Shown here piece after piece: positions 32,438 through 43,124 of a DNA stretch of 64,000 nucleotides. The stretch covers positions 5,573,151-5,637,150 of the forward strand of contig NC_003071.7 in assembly GCF_000001735.4 (NCBI RefSeq), in the 5' to 3' direction. The translations under genes and the position numbers were made by a program. The notes under the pieces were generated by a model, which was given only the letters and a program-made list of their open reading frames with translations, was not told the origin of the DNA and made no database searches. How positions within the stretch are numbered: position 1 is the first letter of the stretch; the number at the start of each line of letters is the position of its first letter. The stretch comes from Arabidopsis thaliana (taxonomy: Eukaryota > Streptophyta > Magnoliopsida > Brassicales > Brassicaceae).

Positions 32438-32706
32438 CACAAACACCACAAACCACACAGAACAGAATTCTTAAAACACAGGAAGCTCCCAAAACTTGTA
32501 AAAAAGTGAATCTTGATTTCTAAGCCGACAGAAGAAAGAGATATCTTCGGATAACAGCTCCACTCAATTCAAACTAATTGAGAGATAAGTTCTTAAGTCC
32601 AAATGAAAACTGGAACGACTTTGATTCAAACGGCGAAAGAAATATCCTATTGACCTGCTATGAAAGAGAACAGAGAGTTCTTTTTTTTTTTATCTATACC
32701 AAGAAT

Positions 32707-32722
32707 CAAACGTCTGCGGTTT
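32707..32722. repeat. Target site duplication of LINE A, 5' side
   Basis: CAAACGTCTGCGGTTT; partner at 25245-25260. Confidence 0.85.
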
Positions 32723-32978
32723 AGGGGTGAATTTCAAAAGTAACAGTTTCTAGAAAAGTTATTAAGAATATAGCACTATAATGTCGGTAATGTAGTAAGT
32801 AGGACTAGATAGTGAAAAGACAACAAACTCCACTACCCCAGTTAAAGGGGAAGAGAGAGAGAGCAAAGTTGGGATTAATATAGTTAAATAGGAAATATAC
32901 AGAATATCACTTTTTTTTTTTTAATTATAGTTTTTTTTGTTAGTTTTGCTAATCTCTTACTAATAAAAGAAGTTCTTT
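32723..32978. other. Intergenic remnant between LINE A and a MITE
   Basis: Contains a GAGAGA tract (32860-32866) followed by a segment near 32880-32960 that resembles 15955-16070 (AGAATATCA, T run, TTTTGC.AAT). It is perhaps an old VANDAL-like end. No gene. Confidence 0.35.
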
Positions 32979-33240
32979 GAGGCCATCTTCATCAGTAGAA
33001 TTGGTAGGAGTATTTCAATATATTGTTTTTTAATCATTATCATATAATATTATTATTTATTTAAATAATTATTCTGAAAATAATTATTTAACTTGTTAAA
33101 ATATGACATGTGGCAAGAAAAGTATCTCATAGTTTCTCCGCAGAGAAACTTTTCTCACTTTCTCTCCTACTTTATTATTATTTTATATTTTTTAGTGAAG
33201 GAAAAACTATGTGAGAGACTATTGATGGAGATGCTCTGAG
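32979..33240. mobile_element. Small inverted-repeat element (MITE-like)
   Basis: The left end GGCCATCTTCATCAGTAG pairs imperfectly with the reverse complement of the right end, GAGCATCTCCATCAATAG. It is about 260 bp, AT-rich inside, with no ORF. A short TGAG repeats at the ends, too short to call as target duplication. Confidence 0.45.
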
Positions 33241-33366
33241 GCTTCCGTGTGTCCACATCAGCACAAAAAACATTACTTGAGAGGAAGCCACGTCATTGCT
33301 CTTTCATCCTTAAAAAAAGAAATGCCACGTCATCTATAGGTTAAGGCTTTCACGTCTTCTCCGTTG

Positions 33367-33569
33367 TGTTATGGAATCGGCCATTCACCTTTCATTACCT
33401 TTCGTAACTGCGGCAATGCGGAGAGTCATCAGCTATAAAGCTTTGTAATTTATTAGCAGCTCATGTAACTTATATATCCAATCAAAGAATATAAATTACA
33501 CTTTAAATTTCTTTAGTTGTGGTGCGTGTATTGAACTTAAGCAGGTTGTTTCTGAACAATTCCAAAAGA
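33367..33569 (+). repeat. Possible short solo LTR or TRIM-like terminal repeat
   Basis: Starts TGTTATGGAAT and ends near ATTCCA, imperfectly inverted. It contains a TATA-like GCTATAAAG (about 33432) followed by a leader-like stretch with CAATCAAAGAATATAAATTA. This resembles a small Copia or TRIM LTR, but no second copy, primer site or duplication was seen. Confidence 0.28.
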
Positions 33570-34294
33570 AGAGGGCTTTGTATGGGGATTGCTGCACTCG
33601 AAGAAGAAATAAGGAGATTTAAACTCTCTTTGTTTGTCTGGTCGTCGGAAGAGCTTTGTTGTCTCCTTCTTTCCTAAAAGTTCATACCAGGGCATTAAGA
33701 AGATTCTTTTAATTAACCTCTCCTACTTTTGTCTTTAAAGGTAATTTCAATATCGTTTTGCTTTCTATATCATAATCTTTCAGTGGAGTTTCTTATAAGA
33801 ACGATCCACTTAGATACATTAATTGCATGTATATTGTATATAAGAAACGTCTAAATGTTAATCTATGTGTGCACATGTATAAGATTAGTGTCGTGTGTTT
33901 GAAGTTTCCTTTATATCGTCCATATATCAAATTTGACAAAGGCTTTGTAATGTTTACTTTATAGCTCATAGATTTGTATTTCGTATACTCCACTCTCGCC
34001 ACTATGTCGAAACTAATGTGTTGGATGAGTAAAGTTCAAGCTTTTGAGATATGTGCGTCAAATTTGTTCACATAATTTAATTTGTTGATAAGTAATATAA
34101 ATCTTGCCTACTTAAATTCCAAAAGAGAAATTGTAGTTATTGGGAAACTACTAAACTTCTATAAAATAAATTTAAATAAAGAGTATGATAAAATTTAATA
34201 TAAGTCTATAGAAGTCCCAATAACTTCAGTTTCTCTTAATATAAATCTTTATAGTGTCAGAAATAGTTTATAATTTATAGAAGCACCGATGAAA
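33570..34294. other. Unassigned flank of the Helitron stack
   Basis: Moderately AT-rich without a coding frame. Part of it may be the left portion of the Helitron whose 3' end is at 35771. Confidence 0.35.
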
Positions 34295-35441
34295 TCTTAT
34301 TATATAAAGTATGGTTTTCAAAGTTGCTAACTCATAGGATCGTGTCACGTGTCAAGTCAAACGATCGGATCTTTACATGTGTCATTCAAAATTTAACTTT
34401 TTTATTCTCTTTAAAAAATAGAATATCTTAAAAAGTAAACAAATTTACATATACTAATTTATATATCTATATATTTATAAACAATTAACATTTATTCAAA
34501 AAACAGAAAATTAACAAATTTGTCTTTAACTAATGTAATCATAAATAGAACATTTTGAGAAAAATAGCTTAGCTTATAGGATTTAACTTTTTAATTATTT
34601 TCAATGAGAATATTTTTATTTATTAATTTTAACTCATTTAATATTAATTTGCATGATGTAAAATTAACTTACGAGATTACGGCATATATAAAAAATATAT
34701 TTTCAACAATGTTTGGTTTCTAAATATTTTTGTGGATTTCTGTTTTTTTATTAATTATTAGCCTTAGGCGTTTGGGTATTTAGGTCAGGTATTTCGGGTT
34801 CGGGTTTTCGGGCTTAGAAGTTTAGGACCCGTTCGGGTAATTTGAGATATGTTTGGATACCTATTCGGATTTGGGTTTGGGTTTTTCGGGTTTTGAAGTT
34901 TAGACCTTTTCGGGTATTTGAAAATTTTGGGTTCGGGTTCGGATAGGTTTTTTTGGATCGGTTCTTCGGGTTTGGGTATTATACCTAGGCCTATTAATTA
35001 TATTTTGTTAATTGTTAATTATTTTTAATACTAACTAGGATATAGGTTTGATATGTCATAAATATTATTTTGATATGAAAATGTTATCACTCAATATGAA
35101 GTGTGTAGAATTTAAATCGAGTTTATTATGATGACATAGATAGTTAAACTGTATTACAAAATTGAATGGTGTAAGATAGAAATTTGTTTTTTCTTTTTTT
35201 TTTTCTAGATACTAAATTAAATATAGAATAATGGTCGGTTATTTTTTAGAATTCAAATATCATTGATAAGATTGAGTGTATATAATTAAAATAGAATGCA
35301 TAAGACTGAAATTTTGTTTAAACCAATAATTATTAAATTAAATATCAAAACAATATATAAATTGCTATATAATATTCAAATATTATCGATAAAAATTTAT
35401 TTTGTATCTTACACCCGCCTAAATAGGCGGGCCTTATCTAG
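34295..35441 (+). mobile_element. Complete nonautonomous Helitron (1147 bp)
   Basis: Starts A|TCTTATTATATAAAGTATGG and ends in a perfect 8-bp stem CCCGCCTA-AA-TAGGCGGG (35414-35431) followed by CCTTATCTAG|T. Insertion between A and T, the 5' TC, the hairpin and the 3' CTAG are all present. It carries a GGGTTCGGGT-type minisatellite (34766-34985) and no Rep/helicase ORF. Confidence 0.85.
34766..34985 (+). repeat. GGGTTCGGGT minisatellite inside the Helitron
   Basis: Irregular copies of TCGGGTTTGGG/GGGTTCGGGTTCGG spread over 220 bp, ending TTCGGGTTTGGGTATTATACC. The GC-rich tract contrasts with the AT-rich surroundings. Similar tracts are common in Brassicaceae transposons. Confidence 0.7.
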
Positions 35442-35771
35442 TTGAATATAAATCTTAAATCTTGAAAATTAAGTAATATAAATCTTCTAGACCGATGTAT
35501 CAAAAGTCGTCCAGTGCTGGAAATAGAACCCCATATTTAATCAAAATGAAAAGAAACTCTTTCGTCCTGATTCATAGAACGTATATCACTCATTGTTACC
35601 AGAACATCATAACCATTCAAATTTTACTTTAGCAGTGATATTCTGAAATATATCACTAGCATAGAGGTAACTAAATATATCAAATGTCAAATATATATCA
35701 TTAGCATAGTTAACAAACTTTAAAATATCTAATATCAAATATACCCGGGCATAGCCCGGATTACCCCCTAG
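35442..35771 (+). mobile_element. 3' part of a second Helitron, interrupted by the one at 34295-35441
   Basis: Ends with the stem CCGGGC-ATA-GCCCGG (35745-35759) and ATTACCCCCTAG|T (CTAG at 35768-35771). Its 5' part should lie left of 34295; a shared AAGTAATATAAATCTT word on both sides (34089 and 35471) hints at this, but the 5' end was not fixed. Confidence 0.65.
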
Positions 35772-36343
35772 TTTCTCTAATATTAATTGCAACAAACTTT
35801 AACAATGGTAATAGTAATGGATAGCTGATTTTATACTATTTTCTAATTTAGTCTTATATAAGTATGATTTTCAAAGTTAATCGTTCACAAGATCATGACA
35901 CGTGTCAATTTTAACAATTTTAAATTTTGACACGTATAAAATAAAAATTTCTTTTTAAAACTTTTGAAAATAAAAAAAAATACTTATAAGAAATTAGAAA
36001 TTTAAACAATTTTCAGAAGATAAATATAATGAAACTATACATTTTTATAATATAAAATATAAATTATAAAATTATGTCAATCAATTGATGAGATTTTAAC
36101 ATATGTACGTATACAAAAACTTATCCCATTTAGATTTTGACATATGCATGTTAACATAGAAAAATAAAAATTACAGATCTTTAAAATTAAGAAAAACGAA
36201 AATAAAAACTCTATAATTAAAAGAATAAATTTCAATTAAACAAATAAAAATAAAATTTCCAATCTATCAATGTGATATTTTGCCTTGTGTAAAATAACTT
36301 TTTCCTATTTAATAAATAAAAAAGGTAAAAAGATAATTATAAG

Positions 36344-37186
36344 GAACCCTGCTTAATAACTCAATAATAATTAGAAAGAAAAAGCTTCTCTTTCTTATCT
36401 CTCTCATATTCTTCAGAGAGAAGAAGCTTTATGTTTTTTGTTTTCCAATTAAAATCAGTTCTTTGCCGGCTAAGTCCGGATATGTACATTCTCATAAGTG
36501 TTAGTTTTTTTTAGCCGTTTTGGCTATTTTGATTTTGTTTCCTCAATCATTTTGCAGAATCTAAATTCTCTTCCGGTAAGGAAGAATCAAAATCCGAGCG
36601 TTTAATTCTGAGTTTTTAAGATCATTGGCTGCTCGATTTTGATCATGAGAAAAATAAATCCTACATATCCTAATCGTGGCCGTAATCGGCGTTGGATGAA
36701 GGTATCACCTCAAGGTTGCAAATCGTGTTGAGAGGATTTTGTTGGCTGGTGCTGAATATATCAGGAGAGCGTGTTTGCGACTGATTTGCCCTCTCGCCCG
36801 CTGCGTCTTCCCGTGTTTCATACATCTGATGGCTTACTAATCTCTGTTTTTTACAATTGGAGAGTTTAGCAAAAGGTAGCAAAGCAAGGTGATTGGAGTT
36901 TGAAGCTGAAGATCGGTAAAATCCTTGATTAGAAAAAGCTTTTCAATGGTGAAAGTCGAAGGATTGATCGGTGGTTCAGCTCGGTGGAGATGGTGGTGGA
37001 TGTGCCTTTCCACTTCCAACATCCATCGATACACGTATCTTCACACGTGTCCCTTTTAGACCTATGTTATCTTGTTCTTCTTGTAATTTTGGGCTAATTG
37101 GGCTTATCTTTTGTGTAATTGGGCTCTTTATCACCTTGTAATCCTCTTTGGATTTTAATGAAAAGTTTGACGACAAAAAAAAAAGA
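36344..37186 (+). mobile_element. Noncoding poly(A) retroposon (843 bp), Sadhu-like
   Basis: Bracketed by the perfect 13-bp duplication AGATAATTATAAG (36331-36343 and 37187-37199). It ends TTTGACGACAAAAAAAAAAG, a poly(A)-type tail, and holds no convincing ORF. The size, noncoding body and tail are like the Sadhu retroposons of Arabidopsis; that family name is from general knowledge and not verified by alignment. Mobilised presumably by LINE enzymes. Confidence 0.7.
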
Positions 37187-37801
37187 AGATAATTATAAGA
37201 AAATTATAAATTAAAGGTTTTCAAGTCTAAAAAGATTGATAGAAAAACATTATACCTATATTTCCATAAAAGACTTTTGTTATGTGGCAAACAAAAGTTT
37301 TTTTTTAAAGTATACAATTGAAAAAGTTTAAAGAATATAAAAAGATTAATATAAGGAAACTGTAATTATATATAGTATATGTATATTTTCTATAAATATA
37401 GAAATTAGAAAATTATTATAAACGTTTTAATTATAAGTTACTAACTAAACTAGAAAAAAATGAAAAATAGAAAAAGGATTACAAAAATTATATAATGAGT
37501 TATTAATCCTATAAGAAAAAAAATATCTCATATTTTCTCACCAAGCAAACTAATTTGTTCGTAAATACTCCACCATTGATTCAAAATAATTATGATATTA
37601 GGCAAATAGCCATGAGTAAAAAATAAATTAACCTCAAACAAAAGACAAACATACAACAAAGTATTGTAATTTGGAGAAAAATGTGAAATAACTACTAATT
37701 ACACGAAATTCAAAAATAAAGAAAATCAATACTGGAATTCCAACGACTTAAAGAGAAATATCCCACGAGAATTAGAGGAAAAAACAATGTCATTTAATAA
37801 A

Positions 37802-38882
37802 GGGAGATTTGCAAAACTACCATTTCTTTACTACCTTTTGCAACAATACTCTTTTATGTTGTTCATTTTTAAAAATACCCCTTCCTTTGAATAGAATTAC
37901 CAAATTACCCTCATCTAATAGATCATGTAATTGAAAACTGAAAATTTCCCGTCAAATTGTTTTTTCGTAACAATTTTTTTCTCAGCCAAAAAAATGCATT
38001 TAAAAATCCTTGTAAATTTTTTTTGGCAAGAAATAGATTTACAAGGGATTTTAAAAGGGTTTTAAGAGATTTACAAGGGATTTTAAAAAAGTTTTAAAAT
38101 ATTTACAAAATTATTTAAAAGGGTTTAAAAATATTTACAAAAGATTTTAAAAGGGTTTTAAAAGATTTACAAGGGATTTTAAAAATGTTTTTAATATTTA
38201 CAAAATATTTTTAAATGGTTTTAAAATATTTACAAGGGATTTTAAAAGGTTATAAAAAGATTTACAAGAGTTTTTAAAGGGTCTTCTAGTAAATTCTTTT
38301 AAAAAATTTAAAAAACCCTTGTACATCTTTTAAAACCTTTAAAAATCTCTTGTAAATCTTTTAAAACTCTTTTAAAATCCCTTGTAAATCTTTTAAAACA
38401 CTTTTAAACCCTTTAAAAATCTTTAAAAAAACCTTTGTAAATCTTTGAAAGCCCTTTAAAATTCCTTGTAAATATTTTAAAACCCTTTTAAAATCCCTTG
38501 TAAATCTTTTAAAACCCTTTTAAAATCTCTTGTAAATATTTTAAAACCCTTTTAAAACAATTTTAAACCCTTTTAAAATGTTTAAATTTTTTTTGTAAAT
38601 CTTTTAAAACCCTTTTAAAATCCCATGTAATTCATTTAAAACCCTTTCAAAATCCCTTGTAAATTTTTTATCGAATTTTTTTGGCGAAAAAATTTTGGCG
38701 GGAAATTTATTTTGGAATATTTTAAGCGAAAAATATGAATATTTTATTTTGTTAACATAAAACAATTTCCAAATAGGGGTAAAATGGTCATTAAAAATTT
38801 AAAGAGGGTAGAAATGAAAATGGCTAAAAAAGGGTAGAGTTGAAAAGGGACATCATGAAAAGAGCATTAGAAAGAATTTTTC
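37802..38882. mobile_element. Foldback element with 9-bp target duplication, VANDAL/MULE-like
   Basis: Flanked by TTTAATAAA on both sides (37793-37801 and 38883-38891), the 9-bp size typical of Mutator-like elements. The left end GGGAGATTTGCAAAACTACC resembles VANDAL termini. Left and right ends are weakly inverted (ACTCTTTTATGTTGTTC against GCTCTTTTCATGATGTC). The centre is a large palindromic minisatellite (38031-38665). No transposase. Confidence 0.65.
38031..38665. repeat. Palindromic minisatellite of about 30-bp units
   Basis: The left arm (about 38031-38280) has some eight units of ATTTACAAGGGATTTTAAAA plus GGGTTTTAAA. The right arm (about 38305-38665) has about eleven units of the reverse complement. 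The arms could fold into a hairpin of 250 bp or more. The central turn is near 38281-38305. Confidence 0.85.
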
Positions 38883-39287
38883 TTTAATAAATATCATGTC
38901 ATACTAAAATTGTAAGAGTAATATGTGATTGTTATGTAAGTGAAGATGGTGGTTATAGATGGTGTAGAAAAAAATATTATATTATATAATTTATATGATA
39001 TATTTTTGTTTCTTAAAGTTAGTAATTAATATTATCATGAATAGTTATCAATCAAAAATTTTATTATGTGTCATGATTTAAAGAGATTTAGTCATTATGA
39101 TATATTTTTTATTCAAACAATTTTTAATCAATAATTTTAGTGGTAAAGAAAACAATACAACAGTGAAAATAAATATTTTATATTTATGAAAGTTAATTTT
39201 TACTTACAACATTGTTAATTATTATTATTTTAAATCTGATTTTAGTTATGAAAAATAAACTCGTCCATCGGACGGGTACTTATCTAG

Positions 39288-39721
39288 TAATTAAGAAACT
39301 AACGTTTGTGTTAGTGTCTTTTGCAAATGAACTTTTTTAATGTAGGGTAAAGGTAAGATAAATACCAAATTGTTTTTTATCAATAAACTAGTGCAGCTAC
39401 TATTTCTATCATTAACCCTCCTCTAACGACGATAGTACGGATCCGTATGGACGTTAGCGAGATGTTGTGTTTTGATTTCCGGCAACAGTTCTGAACTCCT
39501 CTTGTCTTCCACTTCTCTCCCATCATATTCTCTCTCTTGGAGTTATACTAATTGAACCTAGATCTGCAATTTTTTTTCCCTTTTTTCTCTTTTGCCAACA
39601 AAAGCTTAGATCTATTTAAAAGTTCTTGTTCTTTGAGGAGATCTTACCATTTTACGGTCACTTCTTTCTGTAATATTTTTTAATTAGACTTTTTTCTTCT
39701 TTGTTAAATGTTTAATTAATT
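39288..39721. other. Intergenic, no gene recognised
   Basis: Includes a less AT-rich segment (39415-39500), possibly a decayed leader, and T-rich stretches. No ORF of note. Its right end contributes the target site of the retroposon that follows. Confidence 0.35.
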
Positions 39722-42328
39722 TTATTTTTTTGTCACAAGAGTGTTAATTTTATATATGAACCACTACAACCAAAGTCATTACAAAAGTAGACAAATCCAC
39801 GGTAAGCAAAAGCCTATCAACTAGTACAGAACAAGATTACCAAGACTAAACTTGACAATCACAAGAGAAGGTTAGGCTTGTATCAAAAACTGAACGTGGT
39901 GGAGAACAAAAGTTCTCGGAGTCAAAAGCCGGTGGAAACAAGTATACCCTGGAGACAAAACCTTATGAAAGGGAGACGGTGAAAGTAGTACAACCTAACC
40001 AAGAAAAGCTGTAGCCAAAATATGAACCTAAGTCTTGAAATAATCCTATCTTGCTCAAAAGAAACTCAAGGATCAAACTAACCAGGAACCAATAGAAGGA
40101 GGAAATCTAGAAGAAAATTCCATAAAAAAACAAAATATTAAAAGGGGAAGAACCTAATCTCTCACTTAACCCTCGTCCCAGGAACCTTTACACTTAACGC
40201 GCGACTTGGCGAAGCCATGAGTGCAATCCAATTAACCGAAACTTCAGTAAGAACCTCAAACACAGAGATCCCAAAGCTTGAAGGAAATGTAACCACTTCG
40301 ACGATCTGCTTCTCGAATCCAAAACAATTATGCAGAGGAGAGAGAGAATCATGTAGAATCTGCGAAATTACGAAACCGGGAAACACCAACCACTTCGAGG
40401 AGGACATCCACTAGAAGAACGAGTCCCAAAAATTTGCCTCAAAAAAACTATTGAACTAGCCCTGGATCTTCCACAAGCAAGAAAAGAGAAGAGCATCCGA
40501 AGAATCACTATCCACACCATAAACGAAAGCAAGTTTAAGATGGGGAAAACCTAATCGGGTATAGGTACAACATAAAGTCCAAGTTATAATGGGCTTCTAC
40601 AAAGATTATTTCCCAATACAAAGCCTTGGAGTTGACAACAAAGAGAGATGTTGAAGGATAATCTTCACCACACGTGGGAAGCATAGAACATGATAAGAAA
40701 CCACATGTTGCAGCAAAGCAACAAGTCATCAACCACCAACCCTCTCCACCTTTGTAGAAACAACGAGATAGACGTATAAAACAGATCATAACAAATTCAA
40801 TAGGTTGCTAAATCCACCAATTGGGATTCAACGAACAAACTCCATTAGAGAATGATAAGATCTGAAAGTCCACCACCGTTTGCTAATCGAACTGAAGCTT
40901 AGAGACAACGACTGAGAGTCAATCTAAAATTAACAAAGGAACACATCTTCATACCATCAATCTTAGTCGCAAAACTCTGAAAAGAAACATGCTAGAGAGA
41001 GTTGACCTTAGTCGCCTAAAACCATGACGCTGATACAATTTATTCAGGAAAAAGATAAGAAGCGGCAACAGATAACCGAAACAATAGCTAACCACAACAG
41101 ATAGCCGAAACAATAGCAAACCACACCAGAAACAAAACCGGACTACACCAGAAAGTTGGTAAGCATACCGAACGGTGGAACAAGGATTGAGTTCCCTATC
41201 TTTGAAGAATCCTAGAGAGAGAAACTCAGACATATATGTTTGGTCTTTTTTTTGTCTGAATGATTCATGATATTAACAACAACATGTTCACAATTACAAA
41301 GGGGAAACGAGGGCAATCAAACTACAAAAAATCATTACAATTATGTAATACATTTATCAATTTCAAACACCATCTCTAGCCAAAAAGAGTAGTCTTATGC
41401 TACATAAGATTGTGATTGGTCCGCCATTGTGACACTTTTAACTATGAGGAAAGCTCCTTGGTTTGCTCATCGATCTTCTAGTGTCATCTTCCAACATGGA
41501 TGAGGAAAACATGGTGGAATACAATTGCCGACGGAACTTAAACCCGAGAAACTAAGCCGGCGGAACTCTAACCCCCAGAAACTAAATTCCAACATAGGGA
41601 GACAAGCAAAAGACATAAAACTAAAAAAAAATCTAAACTTGATTGAAAGGATTTGAGGTAGAGAACCAAATTTCTTACTACCCGAGCCAACCGAGATCGC
41701 AAAACAAGCAGGAAGTCGTTGAAGGAGCTGACAACCAATCCATAAAAGTTTCGATTTACAAGCCTCACTTGATAATTAAGAGTCTTCAGAAGAAAAAACC
41801 TTAGGATCCCTTGGATGGCGGGAAGGAGGAATCTCGGCCAAAACTTGCAGGGACCATTGGAATCATGGAGCCGGGAGTGTCAACCAATAAACGTGAACCG
41901 GTAAAAGGACCCAAACCTAGGCGGATCTTGTCCTAAATCTATTTGTTGACGCTGTGTGAGGAAACCTAAAAATTAGGTTGCCCAAACCAAATTACCACTA
42001 CACCGACAATGAGTGGCTTAGAGCCATCACAGTTAAGGCTAAAGAGGACTCAGGCGAAGAAGAAACAAGAACCTCCAACAAAAACCAAGCAATAAAAACC
42101 TAGATCTAAAAAGAGAAAAAAGCAGAGAACCAATCGACGTCGTGACCAATCCAAAGATCTTTCCACACAAAGACATAAAACTAAATAACTAAACAAAAGC
42201 GAAAAGAACCAATCAACGTCGTGACCATGTTGGCCCACACGCACCGGTCGGAGGCAAAAAACACAACCAGCGGCGAGTTGTAGAGAGAAAGAAGAGAGAA
42301 TTAATAATAAGGATACATGTTTGGTCAT
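39722..42328 (-). mobile_element. Noncoding poly(A) retroposon, interrupted by a second one
   Basis: On the minus strand it ends AACACTCTTGTGACAAAAAAAT at about 39726, read as T on plus. Flanks AAATGTTTAATTAATT (39706-39721) and AAATATTTAATTAATT (42329-42344) match at 15 of 16 positions and are the likely target duplication. Without the nested copy it is about 1.5 kb. Short frames (for example 40162-40407) do not resemble known proteins. Sadhu-like by structure. Confidence 0.6.
41246..42312 (-). mobile_element. Nested noncoding poly(A) retroposon (1067 bp)
   Basis: Flanked by ATATATGTTTGGTC (41232-41245) and ATACATGTTTGGTC (42313-42326), 13 of 14 identical. The 3' end on the minus strand is CATTCAGACAAAAAAAA (T run at 41246-41253). 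It sits near the 5' end of the older retroposon. No coding frame of note. Confidence 0.7.
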
Positions 42329-43124
42329 AAATATTTAATTAATTAGACTATCAATTTTATTTTATTTGTAATTTAAATGTTGGTTAGAAAAAAAAAAAAG
42401 AAAAAAAAAGTCTAGGAGATTGTTTTTTTTTATCTTTTTATGCTAAAGTATTTTTATATGTCTTTTTCCAACAAATTGACTACTATATATATGTGGAACA
42501 AGTTGCATCATTCAACAATGGGAAATCATTTTGGAGAGGCTTGTTACAAGGAGAGAAACTTTTTACGGACCAAAGAAACAAAATAAAAGAGTACTGATAA
42601 AGAACTACAAATTACAGAGTAAAGAAATACAGATAGGGGTACATTATATTTGTCTGCCAATTGTGGAAGGCCTGCAAAGTGAGTAGTTTGTGATAAGCAG
42701 AACATCATGACTCCTCAATAAAACCAGACCACGAAAAACATTTTTCGAATCTGATCTTAAAGCTTCCATCTTATGTATGTGTCATGACAGCTTCTTACTC
42801 ACCATTGTATCAGTACAACAAGCATTCTTAGGAGTCTGATTGAAAACCTTTGAGAAATCTTCAAACGTAGACCCATAAAGCTGCAATACTTAAGACTAAA
42901 AGGTGATAAACATAGCAGCATCAAAAAGAGTATCTCACAACACACTCCAAACTAAACTAAAAGAACTGTAGATGCAAAATAAGCTAAACAAATTGTACCC
43001 CAAAAAGTGTTAAGCACAGAGTATAAGGGTATGTTATACTCTGAGTGTCCCATAACTGAAAAGGTCTATGGAGGGTGAGAAGGTACCGGAGAAAATCTGA
43101 CTCCATGATCTTTTCTACACTGTC

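Larger units (their letters stand above)
25261..32706 (-). mobile_element. LINE A: L1-type element with three ORFs (7446 bp)
   Basis: Bounded by a 16-bp target duplication with one mismatch (25245-25260 and 32707-32722). It has a poly(A) at its 3' end (25261-25270, T on plus) and, read on the minus strand, ORF1 (DUF4283/CCHC), ORF2 (endonuclease, RT, zinc-binding, RNase H), ORF3 (second DUF4283/CCHC) and a 3' UTR of about 320 bases. ORF2 needs only three nonsense reversals and one frame correction, so the copy is fairly young. Its 3' end is 114 bp upstream of the GidA start codon, in the same orientation as GidA. Confidence 0.9.
35852..39287 (+). mobile_element. Helitron enlarged by two nested insertions
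   Basis: The 5' end TCTTATATAAGTATG, with ATTTTCAAAGTTAATCG then a GACACGTGTCAA word, closely parallels the 5' end of the Helitron at 34295. The 3' end has the stem CGTCC-ATC-GGACG (39262-39274), then GGTACTTATCTAG|T (CTAG at 39284-39287). The base before the 5' TC is G instead of A. Removing the retroposon (36344-37186) and foldback element (37802-38882) leaves about 1.5 kb, a normal size for such elements. Confidence 0.6.

Noticed and set aside
38031-38665. CRISPR-like array because of regularly spaced short repeats
   Set aside because: Units are contiguous and degenerate with no unique spacers, they invert in the middle, and the genome is a plant.
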